NCBI GenBank assembly: GCA_026874595.1
Contig: CM049322.1
Span: forward strand, 53,845,386 to 53,909,385
Length of the DNA: 64,000 bases
Direction: 5' to 3'
Source of the DNA: Sipunculus nudus
Taxonomy: Eukaryota; Annelida; Sipuncula; Golfingiida; Sipunculidae
The translations under genes were made by a program, and so were the position numbers. The notes below the pieces were generated by a model. The model saw only the letters and a program-made list of their open reading frames with translations. It searched no databases and was not told where the DNA came from. This document shows positions 11,765 to 22,861 of the stretch, in pieces; the stretch's first letter is position 1; every line of letters begins with the position of its first letter.

Positions 11765-12643
11765 GATTAATAATTGATCATCGGTTGTTTCTGTTCAATT
11801 TATTAGCATGTTTGCATTTCCACCAATGACTCAATTTAATCTAAAAGTTGCTAAAGGTGCTTCTCTGGCAATATTAAATATTAAATATTCTTGTGTATCA
11901 TTATTGCAGAATTCTGATTTCACATATTTTTCTAAAATTACGTTATTCTGACCTTATTTAGCCATAAAACTTAGACAGGACACCTTAATCTATGGTATTG
12001 ACTTTTCTAATTTTCATCATAATCAGATCAAGCCAAGCATTTTTCATCAGTTTGTGTAATAGTACCCATTTTGCTCATGACCTTAACTTATGCCTTCAAG
12101 GTCAAGTCACAGGATACTTTGGACATTTGTTTGTTAGTGCTATAGCACCAAGGGTTATGATTTGATTTTGTTCTTATTTAGTGGAAGGCATCAACTAATG
12201 AATCTATCAAACTGATCATCTTTTGGTTGACCTTGACACATATTTGTGCAATTTGTTAGCACTTTTTCACTTTCAACAATGACTACATATCATCAAAAAG
12301 TAGTTTTAGGCATATCTTGATATGATATTGATATTATGTGACCATTGGGCACTTCATGTATTTGCATGCAAATACAGCTTTATCTAGTTCCAACTGTATT
12401 TGTGTCCATATTCTTCACAGTCTTTTCCAAATTATTGTTTATTACTTATTTTGCCCGTAAATCTGTGTATATGCATGTTTTTCTTTTGCGTTTTCTTCAC
12501 CCTCACCCATATACCTATGCCCCTGTCAAGTTTAGTACAGATCTGTGAAATATTTATTGAGTTATCGCGCAAACAAGATTTATCTGCAGGCAGCAGCAGG
12601 ACTGACATAAATCCATAGTATCCCCCGACTTTGTTTGGGGATA
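11765..12643 (+). mobile_element. Decayed element with terminal hairpin
   Basis: The 3' part repeats the end module seen at 9360-9455: 'gagttatcgcgcaaacaaga', a GGC/AGC-rich stretch, then TATCCCC (12619-12625) pairing with GGGGATA (12637-12643). The interior has scattered 'tgaccttgac' motifs but no intact tandem units. I found no matching left end. It is probably the 3' remnant of a relative of the element at 6310-9455. Confidence 0.5.
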
Positions 12644-12659
12644 GAATAAATTACTGCTG

Positions 12660-13434
12660 ATTCACTGAATTAAAAAATCAGCTTTCAATTTACTAAATAT
12701 TTATGATCATGAATATATAAACATTTTTATTTATTAATGTTGGTGGAGTTAACTACCTTCATTTTATAATGCTAGTGTAAGTAAGTATACATGTATATTT
12801 GCAGATCTGAAGATTTTGAAATTTTACCGATATTCCTGGAAGCAAAATAAATTCCAGGAATTTCCAGGTATTCCAGGATTCATGAGAACCCTGATTATGA
12901 CATAATGCAATATTACCAATCTCTATTGACATAAATCTTTGTAATGATCAGTGGTAGATCCAATAATTTGCTATACGGGGGCACAATTGTAAGATAAAAC
13001 TTTCATGCATACCCAACAAGCATCTAGGTACATCAAATGTCTCAAGCAAATATGACAAGTTCATATGTTCAGTTGCACATATTCTAAATAATGCCACCTG
13101 TTAAACTGGGGGCATAAGGCTGATATTGACGTACAAAAAATGGGTTTTGTCAGCCAATATCAGAATGAAAAACATAAAAAATACCAATAACATCTTGTAA
13201 TATAAACTGTAACATAAGTTTGTGAAAAAGATGCAAGTCACGTCTGACAGTCCATTGACCAAGAGGTCAATGTTTCTACGTTTCCAGCCACTGGAGAAGA
13301 TTATTGGAGAAATGGTTAGGAAGGGGATAAACTTGATACAACATCTCTGATGACATTTGTAGATGCAATATTTACCATTTGATTAAAATGGACATTATGC
13401 AAGGCAGCACAGAAAAAGAAATTGGAAAGCTAAA
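12660..13434. other. Spacer, nothing recognised
   Basis: AT-rich sequence without a supportable gene. A short run of 'ttccagg' variants lies near 12835-12885. Confidence 0.45.
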
Positions 13435-13490
13435 GGGGGGGGGGGGGAGAGCCACGTGCCCCTTGTACACTCCCCCCCCCCCCCCCCCCC
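13435..13490. repeat. Poly-G / poly-C foldback
   Basis: Thirteen G (13435-13447) are followed, after 24 bases, by nineteen C (13472-13490). The two runs could pair as a 13-bp G:C stem. The loop contains a CACGTG E-box. Such runs are also prone to sequencing error. Confidence 0.8.
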
Positions 13491-13659
13491 GGATCAGTCT
13501 ATGATGATTCAACATTATATAATAACTAGCCTTGTTGCAAGGCTGAGAATTACACACCGAGGGACCAGGCTGGGCTCCACACTGTAATCTCATTTTTTTT
13601 AGTTATGAACCCATAACAATATAATAACTAGACCTAGTTTAAGTTCTGTAGTAATTTTC

Positions 13660-14506
13660 AACACAGAGCCACAGGTCACTGCCTTCATTTATCTAGCGGA
13701 CCGAATGCATGCATCTGATAGACATTATGCACTTTGTTTGAGTACATCTGATCCTGAGTGTTGTGTGCCTGTCCTGGTGAGTTGGGTTAAGTGTTTGTTT
13801 CAGTCAGCAGTGTGCATCATCAGTACATCATCAGTGTATCATCAGTGATAACTTTCTGTTGAGCGTGGTAGCATAATGGTTGAGGGCTCTGGACTTGTGA
13901 CCGTAAGTTTGTGGGTTTGTGTCCAGTTCTGACCAACGTCTTCGCTAAGGTTCCTAGGCAAAGTCTTTAACACAAAGGTGCTCTCTCTCTACCCAGGAGT
14001 GAATGGGTACTGGTCATGGGAGGAAGGCAAATGAAGAATGAATAAACCTTCTAGCGCCTGATATGGCTGCTTGGGTTTGTGTGCTTCCCAGGGAGCTGAG
14101 AAAAGCTACAAGAATGAACAGCCCAAAAGACCAGGAAGGCAAAGTGTAAAGCCGGATGAGACTGACATCATCTGTGATGTCATTATCAGACTATAAATCC
14201 CAACCTTACTTTACCTAAATTTGCCCACCCAGCTGAAATGTGATACAAATGCACCTGGAAAGCTGAAACAATCCAGTGTGTAACCCAGGTAACAACCCTG
14301 TGTATAGCCAGTGGTAGTTTGTAGCCAGTGATCTGGTTACAAAGAGACTCACAGCAGTGATGATGTAACACACTGCTTTCTGAAACAATCACACTACCTC
14401 ACGAGGACAGGCACCCAACATGCAGAATCAGATGTACCGGTACTCAAAACAAGCGCTGCATTCTGTCTGCCATATAAATGAAGGCAGTGGCCTGTGGCTC
14501 TGTGTT
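13660..14506. mobile_element. TIR (foldback) element, ~850 bp, with nested SINE
   Basis: The left arm (13660-13780, starting AACACAGAGCCACAGG) is the imperfect reverse complement of the right arm (about 14398-14506, ending GGCTCTGTGTT). Both carry the 'cactgccttcattta' and 'gtgcctgtcct' blocks in matching order. The arms are about 110-120 bp with small indels. No transposase frame lies between them, so it is a non-autonomous DNA transposon of unknown superfamily. A SINE sits inside. I could not define a target-site duplication. Confidence 0.65.
13861..14160 (+). mobile_element. tRNA-derived SINE
   Basis: The head 'gagcgtggtagcataatggt' contains an A-box-like element. A B-box-like element, GGTTTGTGTCC, lies at 13914-13924 at the spacing expected for a pol III promoter. 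A central part with 'aatgggtactgg' recalls conserved SINE core domains of marine animals. The tail 'cccagggagctgagaaaagc' followed by 'aagaatgaac' recurs at about 19500-19560. It is not a tRNA gene: the cloverleaf is degenerate and the unit is about 300 bp long. Confidence 0.65.
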
Positions 14507-14519
14507 CACATTTAATGGT

Positions 14520-15240
14520 TACCATTTAAATGAATATTATTATGCCGATTTATTTATTAATCAGTGATTTCTATTAAATGCTATTTGTTTTTAATAGTGC
14601 TTATAAATGTTATATCTGTGATGCAAATAGCCTTAAATTTAAAAAGCTCCTTTTTCAATAATTAATACTATACATATCATATATCCTATATTTATAATAC
14701 AGTATTAGATTCTTTATTAATGTTCTACTGTTAAATAATATATGGTATTGTTTATTTTTTTTAAATAAGAATAAAAACAAAGAATCTTCACAAATTATAA
14801 ACTGTTTTGGTATACAGGCTACAAGTTGTAAAAATGTTACTTTTCTTCACTGGTTGTGATCCTATAATTTTTGGGACTTCTGCTGCTAATGCATTATACT
14901 ACAAGTTGTATATATGTTACTGGTTGTAAATGTCACTATATTCTTTAGACTGCATGTGGGATTTACTGTTATGATTTGCTTTTGGATATTTTTGGTATTT
15001 TTATGTAAAATAATAAAATATTTCTCAAGTTTGATGTTGATATTTATTATATTAATATTGCACTGTTTAGTACAATCTGAGAAACCACATCTGAGTGAAC
15101 AGACAACAAAACACTCCCCCTTTAATTGGTTTATACATGTATACAGCCATCTGACTCACTAAAGGGATTAACTGGTGTGGCCAGCAAAGTGCTCAGGGGC
15201 TGACCAATTAGTGGGGCATTAATTGCTATATATAATATAT
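14520..15240. other. AT-rich spacer, nothing recognised
   Basis: Very AT-rich DNA with no supportable coding or RNA gene. Confidence 0.4.
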
Positions 15241-15243
15241 AGT

Positions 15244-15288
15244 GTTCTGGTTGGCAGTGTTCTGGTGGGCAGCACTGCCAACCAGGAC
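15244..15288. repeat. Short perfect-stem hairpin
   Basis: The arms at 15244-15259 and 15273-15288 ('ggttggcagtg' against 'cactgccaacc' at the centre) pair over 16 bp with one G-T, leaving a 13-nt loop. The function is unknown. Confidence 0.6.
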
Positions 15289-15661
15289 AGTAGTGTCTTA
15301 GACCATGTTGGTATACACACACACATATGCAATATATATAACGGAGAGAGAGCCCTATTTATTTATTTATTTTTATTTTTTATTTATTAATATATCGCTA
15401 TCCAGGGTGGCTTGTTCAGAATAAACTGATCTTCCAAAGGCCCTGAAATTTTAAGCATGATCAAATTGCATGACAGTAACATACAAGCAAATATATATGT
15501 GCAGAATATACTGTAGCTGAATTTAAATTAAAATATATTGTTAGTTCCTGAAGTACATCAGAAGACACATAACCGACTACGCCCCCTTTATCATAGCAAA
15601 TCAGGTGACTTGAATTCGTATTTAAGGGTCTTATAAATTTACCTGGAATAGGCCTACTTAC

Positions 15662-15751
15662 AGTAACAGCCTTGTAGAGCGTGTCTGTAACAGGTTCATG
15701 TACGGTGCTGAGATCCGGCACCCCAGGCTTGAACTCCTTAGCTTTTTCCAT
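15662..15751 (-). CDS. Putative first coding exon of an unrecognised gene
   Basis: On the minus strand an ATG at 15751 opens 30 codons, beginning MEKAKEFKPGVPDLSTVHEP. The exon ends in phase 0 at a canonical donor (GTAAGTAGG, with GT at 15661-15660). The composition looks protein-like rather than repeat-derived. The 1.5-kb tandem duplication starts 34 bp upstream of this ATG, so it would lie on the 5' side of the gene. I found no convincing second exon toward lower coordinates and do not recognise the protein. It could be chance, or an exon of a gene whose remainder lies outside the window. Confidence 0.35.
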
Positions 15752-16030
15752 GGTGTTCTGTTGACAAGCACTGGTTCTGATCAAACCGATCTCACTTTAT
15801 CAAACTCTCTCTTCTTGTCAACTACGTGTTATACTTCTTGTGCAAATATGCGACCCACTCATAAGCCTGATCTGACATCTATTATTGTTTGGGTTGTGGA
15901 TCTCTCCGGTCACATGACTTGTTCAGGTCAACGTCGGGTCACCCCAAGTGATTGGGTATTTTGTGTATGGGCTGCCCTCTAGTGACGGATTCACGTAACA
16001 ACCCACAACCACGTACATGTGTGTACACGC

Positions 16031-16284
16031 TAGAGCCCTGCGCGGGCCTCAACACGCCCCAAACGCTGTTTTTTTATGATTTTGTGGGGCGGGGCGGTCC
16101 CAATTTTTTAACTGCGGGGTGGGTGCGGGTTAAAGACTGAGGGCCAAAAAGTTGTTATAAATATGCAATATATTTCTTCATGTGTTCCATCTGTTGATAG
16201 ACTGTTATACACAAGTCGCATTTCTTTGTATGAGTTAGTTTGTATATATGTGACCATGTGTATATAATATGCTACATATATGTT

Positions 16285-16324
<40 letters not shown>

Positions 16325-16414
16325 AAAATGTTGATGCAATGAACTATAGGCCTATATATGAGAAAGAGAGAAAGATAAAAATGTTGATGCAATGAACTAG
16401 GCCTATATAGGCCT

Positions 16415-16456
<42 letters not shown>

Positions 16457-16756
16457 AAAAATGTAGATGCAATGAACTATATATCAGAGAGAGAAAAGGA
16501 CTGAAAATGTTCATGCAATTAAACTATAGCTAGGCCTATATATATATATATATGAGAGAGAGCGATAGAAAGAGAGGGAGTTAACATTCCTGATGATATT
16601 AGGCCTATATTATATAAATGTGGTATACCCTCAACGGTTCACAGAGCCAGAGGGCAGTATACTTGCTCACCACAGTTCACCCCTTTTATTTGACACAGAG
16701 ATTAATCTTGTTCAGTGATGGTCAGTGATGAAAAATCTGGCCCACGCAGGGCTCTA
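16031..16756. mobile_element. hAT-like non-autonomous element, copy 1
   Basis: The left TIR TAGAGCCCTGCGCGGGCC (16031-16048) matches the reverse complement of the right end (16739-16756) at 17 of 18 positions. The GC-rich 'AGCCCTGC' terminus is of hAT type. The interior has no transposase and is dominated by GA microsatellites separated by 'aaaatgttgatgcaatgaac' units. An 8-bp target duplication is not clear. Confidence 0.5.
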
Positions 16757-17031
16757 CTCTAGTACACACTTTATGGTAAAAGTGCAATATACGTGACCTG
16801 CCACAAACCGACATCACTCATACTTAAGTTTAACTTTCAACAAGTTTCATGTCATCGTATTTTTATGTGAATCTTATACAAATGTGTGCATGTTGATGGG
16901 CTCATCAAGTAAGCTGCAGGTGGAAGCAAGAAAAAATAAGGACAGACCATCAGTTAGGAAGCAAGATCCTTGCAGGTCACCTGTACTGCTGATTTACCCG
17001 TTTTATATTAAAATGCTGTAAAACCAACTAA

Positions 17032-17035
<4 letters not shown>

Positions 17036-17080
<45 letters not shown>
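17036..17080. repeat. (TA)n microsatellite
   Basis: An uninterrupted TA run near the right end of duplication copy 1. The matching run in copy 2 (18543-18592) is longer. Confidence 0.9.
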
Positions 17081-17081
<1 letters not shown>

Positions 17082-17538
17082 ACACACAAGTGGCGAATCC
17101 AAATAATGAAATACTCAAGGGGGGGGGGGGGTGTTATAGCCTAGTAAACCAATATTTTTTATACCCCTTTTCCATAAGTTTACATGGAAACACCGCGCAC
17201 ATTGAAAAGCTCACGGCTAATTTATGCATGGCTGGTACAGGAGAAAATACTGTTTACCAGGGAATACTTGTACAGTTGTAAATAATGATTTAACCGATCT
17301 CACTTTATCAAACTCTCTCTTCTTGTCAACTACGTGTTATACTTCTTGTGCAAATATGCGACCCACTCATAAGCCTGATCTGACATCTATTATTGTTTGG
17401 GTTGTGGATCTCTCCGGTCACATGACTTGTTCAGGTCAACGTCGGGTCACCCCAAGTGATTGGGTATTTTGTGTATGGGCTGCCCTCTAGTGACGGATTC
17501 ACGTAACAACCCACAACCACGTACATGTGTGTACACGC

Positions 17539-17913
17539 TAGAGCCCTGCGCGGGCCTCAACACGCCCCAAACGCTGTTTTTTTATGATTTTGTGGGGCGG
17601 GGCGGTCCCAATTTTTAACTGCGGGGTGGGTGCGGGTTAAAGACTGAGGGCCAAAAAGTTGTTATAAATATGCAATATATTTCTTCATGTGTTCCATCTG
17701 TTGATAGACTGTTATACACAAGTCGCATTTCTTTGTATGAGTTAGTTTGTATATATGTGACCATGTGTATATAATATGCTACATATATGTTTGTGTGTGT
17801 GAGAGAGAGAGAGAGAGAGAGTTAAAATGTTGATGCAATGAACTATAGGCCTATATATGAGAAAGAGAGAAAGATAAAAATGTTGATGCAATGAACTAGG
17901 CCTATATAGGCCT

Positions 17914-17967
<54 letters not shown>

Positions 17968-18265
17968 AAAAATGTAGATGCAATGAACTATATATCAGAG
18001 AGAGAAAAGGACTGAAAATGTTCATGCAATTAAACTATAGCTAGGCCTATATATATATATATGAGAGAGAGCGATAGAAAGAGAGGGAGTTAACATTCCT
18101 GATGATATTAGGCCTATATTATATAAATGTGGTATACCCTCCACGGTTCACAGAGCCAGAGGGCAGTATACTTGCTCACCACAGTTCACCCCTTTTATTT
18201 GACACAGAGATTAATCTTGTTCAGTGATGGTCAGTGATGAAAAATCTGGCCCACGCAGGGCTCTA
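17539..18265. mobile_element. hAT-like non-autonomous element, copy 2
   Basis: The duplicated counterpart of the element at 16031-16756, with the same 18-nt ends (17539-17556 and 18248-18265). It was carried along by the 1.5-kb tandem duplication rather than by a new insertion, because the flanks are duplicated too. Confidence 0.5.
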
Positions 18266-18540
18266 CTCTAGTACACACTTTATGGTAAAAGTGCTATATA
18301 CGTGACCTGCCACAAACCGACATCACTCATACTTAAGTTTAACTTTCAACAAGTTTCATGTCATCTTATTTTTATGTGAATCTTATACAAATGTGTGCAT
18401 GTTGATGGGCTCATCAAGTAAGCTGCAGGTGGAAGCAAGAAAAAATAAGGACAGACCATCAGTTAGGAAGCAAGATCCTTGCAGGTCACCTGTACTGCTG
18501 ATTTACCCGTTTTATATTAAAATGCTGTAAAACCAACTAA

Positions 18541-18542
<2 letters not shown>

Positions 18543-18592
<50 letters not shown>
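18543..18592. repeat. (TA)n microsatellite
   Basis: The TA run in duplication copy 2 equivalent to 17036-17080. It is followed by a poly-G run near 18632-18648. Confidence 0.9.
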
Positions 18593-18594
<2 letters not shown>

Positions 18595-18811
18595 ACACAC
18601 AAGTGGCGAATCCAAATAATGAAATACTCAAGGGGGGGGGGGGGGGGGTGTTATAGCCTAGTAGACCAATATTTTTTATACCCCTTTTCCATAAGTTTAC
18701 ATGGAAACACCGCGCACATTGAAAAGCTCACGGCTAATTTATGCATGGCTGGTACAGGAGAAAATACTGTTTACCAGGGAATACTTGTACAGTTGTAAAT
18801 AATGATTTTAC

Positions 18812-19494
18812 ACCCATCATTTAAAAAATCATTGGGACAGGGGTGTTTTAAAGAGATCTCCATTCTCCCTTTTTTCAGAGGAGATCTGGCCGCCCCTTAA
18901 AAAAAAATGCAAAATAATGATATGATTCAGAGTGTAATAAATTATTGCAAATTTTAAATTTTGATTAGACCTACCTCGTGTACAGAAGTATGCCACCGGT
19001 TTCAGGGCAATATTTTGGCAGGTACCAATTTATTTTTAAAGAGAAGACGCCATTTTTCTTGTTAATTCAACATGCTTCTTAGTTGATTAGGCCCCTTTAA
19101 TATTAGCCTTTTAAGTTGCTTACCTGCTACTGGGCGCTTAAAATAGCTTACTGTTAAAAAATTTAAAAAAATGAATGTCAAAAAATCTTTTGAAAATAAA
19201 TGAAAATGTCTAAAATATATATATACCAATAAAAAGAACAATGTACCATATTTAAAATATTGTATTCTTTATGGCTCTAATATAAATTTAAAACAACTCT
19301 GGGACTGAGTTTACATATAGGGGTTTTGCTAGTTCTGCTCCCTTAAGACTCCATAAAAATGAGTGGTTATCTCTAGGGTGTGCTGTCTCAACCCAATACA
19401 CGGTATGGGCACTGGGTATCATTCGCATATAGGCAAACACGTGGCAAGAATACCGCTTATATAAAGCGCCTTTAATAGCTCGTTTGTCGATATA
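18812..19494. other. Spacer, nothing recognised
   Basis: AT-rich DNA after the tandem duplication. I see no gene or named element. Confidence 0.4.
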
Positions 19495-19496
19495 TG

Positions 19497-19560
19497 CAGC
19501 CCAGGGAGCCGAGAAAAACTACAAGAATGAACAGGCCCGACCAACATGAAGGCAAAGTGC
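19497..19560 (+). mobile_element. 3' fragment of the SINE family
   Basis: 'gcagcccagggagccgag' followed by 'actacaagaatgaacagg' and 'aaggcaaagtgc' matches the 3' part of the SINE at 13861-14160. The tRNA-like head is missing, as in a 5'-truncated copy. Confidence 0.55.
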
Positions 19561-19639
19561 ATGTAAAGTCATTTGTAGGCCTATATACGCTTATAAATAA
19601 CTACATTTAAGTGTAACAAAGCTGATAAAAACTCTCGGG

Positions 19640-19810
19640 TAATCAAGGTGTATATATACATACCAGAGAAGCAACTACATCCGCGGTGTATCTTCTGCGT
19701 TGTGAACATACATAGCAGCATCATAATGCTATATTGGACCTTTATTTCTCCAAATACAATAATATGAACGATTACATTTACATTTTATATGTATATTGCC
19801 TACAACAGTC
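19640..19810 (+). pseudogene. Possible relic of amylase 5' end
   Basis: Blocks in this stretch match, in order, the sequence around the amylase start at 23640-23800. 'tgtgaacatacatagcag' corresponds to 'tgtggacatacataccag', an 'aatg...gacct' segment lies where the amylase ATG and exon 1 lie, and 'gattacatttacatttt' corresponds to 'aattacatttacattta' in intron 1. Identity is perhaps 65-70%, with no usable frame. It may be a decayed promoter/exon-1 copy left by an older duplication; chance similarity in AT-rich DNA is the alternative. Confidence 0.3.
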
Positions 19811-20074
19811 TATATATCTGAGCAGATCGAGGAACCCTTGTTTACAAATATTGGCGCACCTACAGCGTTTGTGCCACCCCGGGCGGCCATAGAATTTGTC
19901 GCCCCTCTGAAGTCAATTAGCGCCTCCTTCTAAAACCGGAAACATATAAACATATGCAGAAAAAAATGGTTAGTTATGTAACAGGTTATGGTAGTATGTG
20001 CAAACCCTACAAATAATTAAAAGAGGAGAAGAGAAACGTCTGAAGTCGATCATCTACCTTATTCATTAATAATA

Positions 20075-20116
<42 letters not shown>

Positions 20117-20563
20117 TAAGATATATGATGAAAGTGAATCACTACCTTCGGTTTCGCCTCATCGGGTCATCAGGTGACTGAAGTTCAACTAATTGCGATA
20201 TTGGTTTTACCATTTCTTTTTAGCACGGTTGGGTGCCCATGGACCATTGTGGCAGGTGGAAACAATTGCCGAACGTTTGTTCAATAGGTTTTTTTTTGTT
20301 TTGAGCTTATGATTTCTAGTTATCCTGCCAAAGACAGGTTGCACTGATGTGAAAAAGGTCAAGAATGTGTTCACTGCTTGATGAAACTTTGTTGCTTGTC
20401 TTTCAGGGTCCATGCGTGTTTGGCAAGCTCGGATTCGTTTGAATGTGTCCTGCACGTGAACGATTTCTTGTGGTTTTAATACCTTTGTTTAAAGGGGCCT
20501 CGGTCATACGTGTTCACTTTACCGTTATTGTGTACGCCGGCTTACCCACAGATCATATTTCTA

Positions 20564-20604
<41 letters not shown>

Positions 20605-22023
20605 TTATAAATATGTATATATGTATATATACATGAAAATATATTATATATACATGTATATATAAATATAAAAAATATTAGTATCTGAACAGAGATAAGA
20701 GCTTTCAGAGGATTATCTCTACGCACTTTGGTTCTCAGTACCGCGCGGGTGCGAGATACTGTTGTACCACAAGATGGACAATAGGATCTGTTACATGTAA
20801 TATCAATTATATAAATATGGTTAAAACACAATTTATACACATTCGAATGTAGAAATCGACTTGAGACAAGACAAGACCAGTTGCATAATAGGTTTATATA
20901 AATACACAAGACATGTATTGTGATCAAATATAAGATTGAAACTGTAAATAAACATATATACATACACTGACAAGCCTCAAAATTAAACTGAGTTACGTAG
21001 CAACATGGTACCGACATGGTACATTGCATATAGGGCCTATAAATTCCAGTTGTATGTCGTGTGCATGACTTTCATCATATGAATGGAAAAGTTTGAAGGA
21101 AGAACATTTCGTAAAATAATATAAATGATGTATTAGCTGCTCACAATTTTGGTAATTGTATCGTGCCAGATGCGAATTGTGTGAGGTGATTCCAACCCTG
21201 CGGCTGCCTTGGCACATAAGGCATGCAAAAGCGAAGTGTTAATTAATATGCGAGTATGAACTGATCTGAACCAACCAACCCCCCACCCCCATGAGAAGTA
21301 AGATAATGAAGGATGGTGACTGACGGTGAACCCGCTTTGCTGTGACGCGCGCTGCAGCGTGAGAAGAGATGTCTTCTCCGATTGATACAGCTCTGGCTAT
21401 TCGTTATGTAATTATGTTCGGTAGTACATTTTTATTGGCTTAACTGGCGATCTTATAAGAGCTACTAAGTGTACATTTGATTGCCTACTTTTCGTTGTTA
21501 TTTTTGCGATAAATTCGCCCAATATACATAAGACCTATGATTCGGTCATATATATATATACGGTGCACAGCCTGTTTGCAACATGTTGCTGCTTATTAGG
21601 TCCACGTACACGTTTACGCCTGACTTTTTTTTACGTCTGTGGCCATTATGTGTGAGGTGAATATTAAATTCACGGTCAAGCGCTTGAGCATTAGTGGCTG
21701 CGGCCTTCCGAGAAAACGGGGCTTTTACGAGCCATTTATAACTAAATACTCCATTTTGCCAATCTGTGCCCTGCATTTTAAGAGGCCATCTGTACTGAGT
21801 AATACTAATCATTGTTAATGTTTTGAATTGTTAATAGAAAAACATTTGTAGTGACCACATTGGTCTATATTTCTAAACACGAAGTCCTCGTATATATGTT
21901 GGTTGCTAAATAAAGTGCCACGCATTGGTTTCACGTACAAAATAAAATTGACGAATCTTAAAAGATCAAGGTATTGTTCACATTCAAGTAAACTATATAT
22001 TGTTATCTTAGAGATGCTAAGAA
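19811..22023. other. AT-rich region, no supportable gene
   Basis: The region contains (TA)n tracts at about 20078-20114 and 20567-20600. A small foldback AGAGATAA/TTATCTCT lies near 20690-20725. A CpG-richer patch lies around 21330-21370. A minus-strand open frame (20455-20207) looks somewhat protein-like, but I recognise no family. Confidence 0.4.
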
Positions 22024-22039
22024 GTGACTTATCTATGTG

Positions 22040-22794
22040 TTTGTAACCTGAAACCGCAAGTTGCACATAATGTTTTCAGATACAAATCGCCTTTTTGGCT
22101 TAATGTTATCGAAGCCTGGTGTGCATATATTTTTGAAGAGATAAATGAAAATAACACATTTACTCAGTCTCTTTGGTTTAACTCAAATATTAAAATCAAT
22201 GGGTATCGTGCCTTCCATAAACGACTTAAATCTGTGTATAAGTGTAATTATATGCATTATATAAGCCTTTTGGATGCGATTCCGCTAAAATGGGAAAAAA
22301 ATGTTAGATACACTTTCAGATATAAATAAGGAAAGCTCACATTTGAGCTTATATTGGAACAAAAGATAGTTTCAAAGTATGTTTACAATAAATTGATAAT
22401 GAAGAATTGTGTTAAACCCCTAAAATCCATCATGAAATGGGAAAACGAATTAGGTATAGAGGAGGATTTGGTTAGGAGCGGTTTTGAAAACATTTGTGGA
22501 AATACAATCTCAACAAAGCTGAGATAATTTTAACTTTGTATATTGACACTTAACCCAATTTTAGTAAAGTTTTCAATAAAAGAAGATAAGAACTGTACTT
22601 TTTAAAGGGAAGAGCAAGACACCATGAAACATCTCTTTTAGGAATGCACTTTTGTGCAAAATACTTCAGTCTTGAACTTCAGTTTTATTAAAAAAATATT
22701 ATATTTTAAAAGATAATAACCTTGACTATGTGCAGGTGACGCATGGTACTTACCATGATATTACTTTAAATGCAGTTATACTTCTGATGGAAAG

Positions 22795-22861
<67 letters not shown>

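Larger units (their letters stand above)
15785..17292 (+). repeat. 1.5-kb tandem duplication, copy 1
   Basis: The block starts at 'accgatctcactttatcaaa' and ends at 'cagttgtaaataatgattta', where the second copy begins at once. It includes an hAT-like element, GA and TA microsatellites, a poly-G run and repeated 'aggcctatat' motifs. Differences from copy 2 are mainly microsatellite lengths plus a few substitutions. Confidence 0.9.
17293..18811 (+). repeat. 1.5-kb tandem duplication, copy 2
   Basis: Head-to-tail with copy 1 at an offset of 1,508 bp. Its GA tracts differ in length (21 against 28 nt near 17801; 48 against 36 nt near 17918) and its TA and poly-G runs are longer. It ends at 'cagttgtaaataatgatttt'. 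Confidence 0.9.

Noticed and set aside
13861-13932. Candidate tRNA gene
   Set aside because: A- and B-box-like motifs are present, but the cloverleaf does not hold and the sequence continues as a ~300-bp SINE whose tail recurs near 19500.
16031-16756. 8-bp target-site duplication for the hAT-like element
   Set aside because: Flanking bases ('acacgc' / 'ctctag') do not match well enough to call one.
15698-17490. 68-codon frame identical in both 1.5-kb copies
   Set aside because: Identity follows from the recent tandem duplication of noncoding DNA. There is no motif and the frame ends at repeats.
20207-20455. 82-codon minus-strand frame with protein-like composition
   Set aside because: No recognised motif, no clear splice sites and no support from duplicated copies. 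It is left as a possibility only.
20565-21029. 154-codon minus-strand frame ending in Tyr-Ile repeats
   Set aside because: Much of it is translated TA repeat, and no domain is recognisable.
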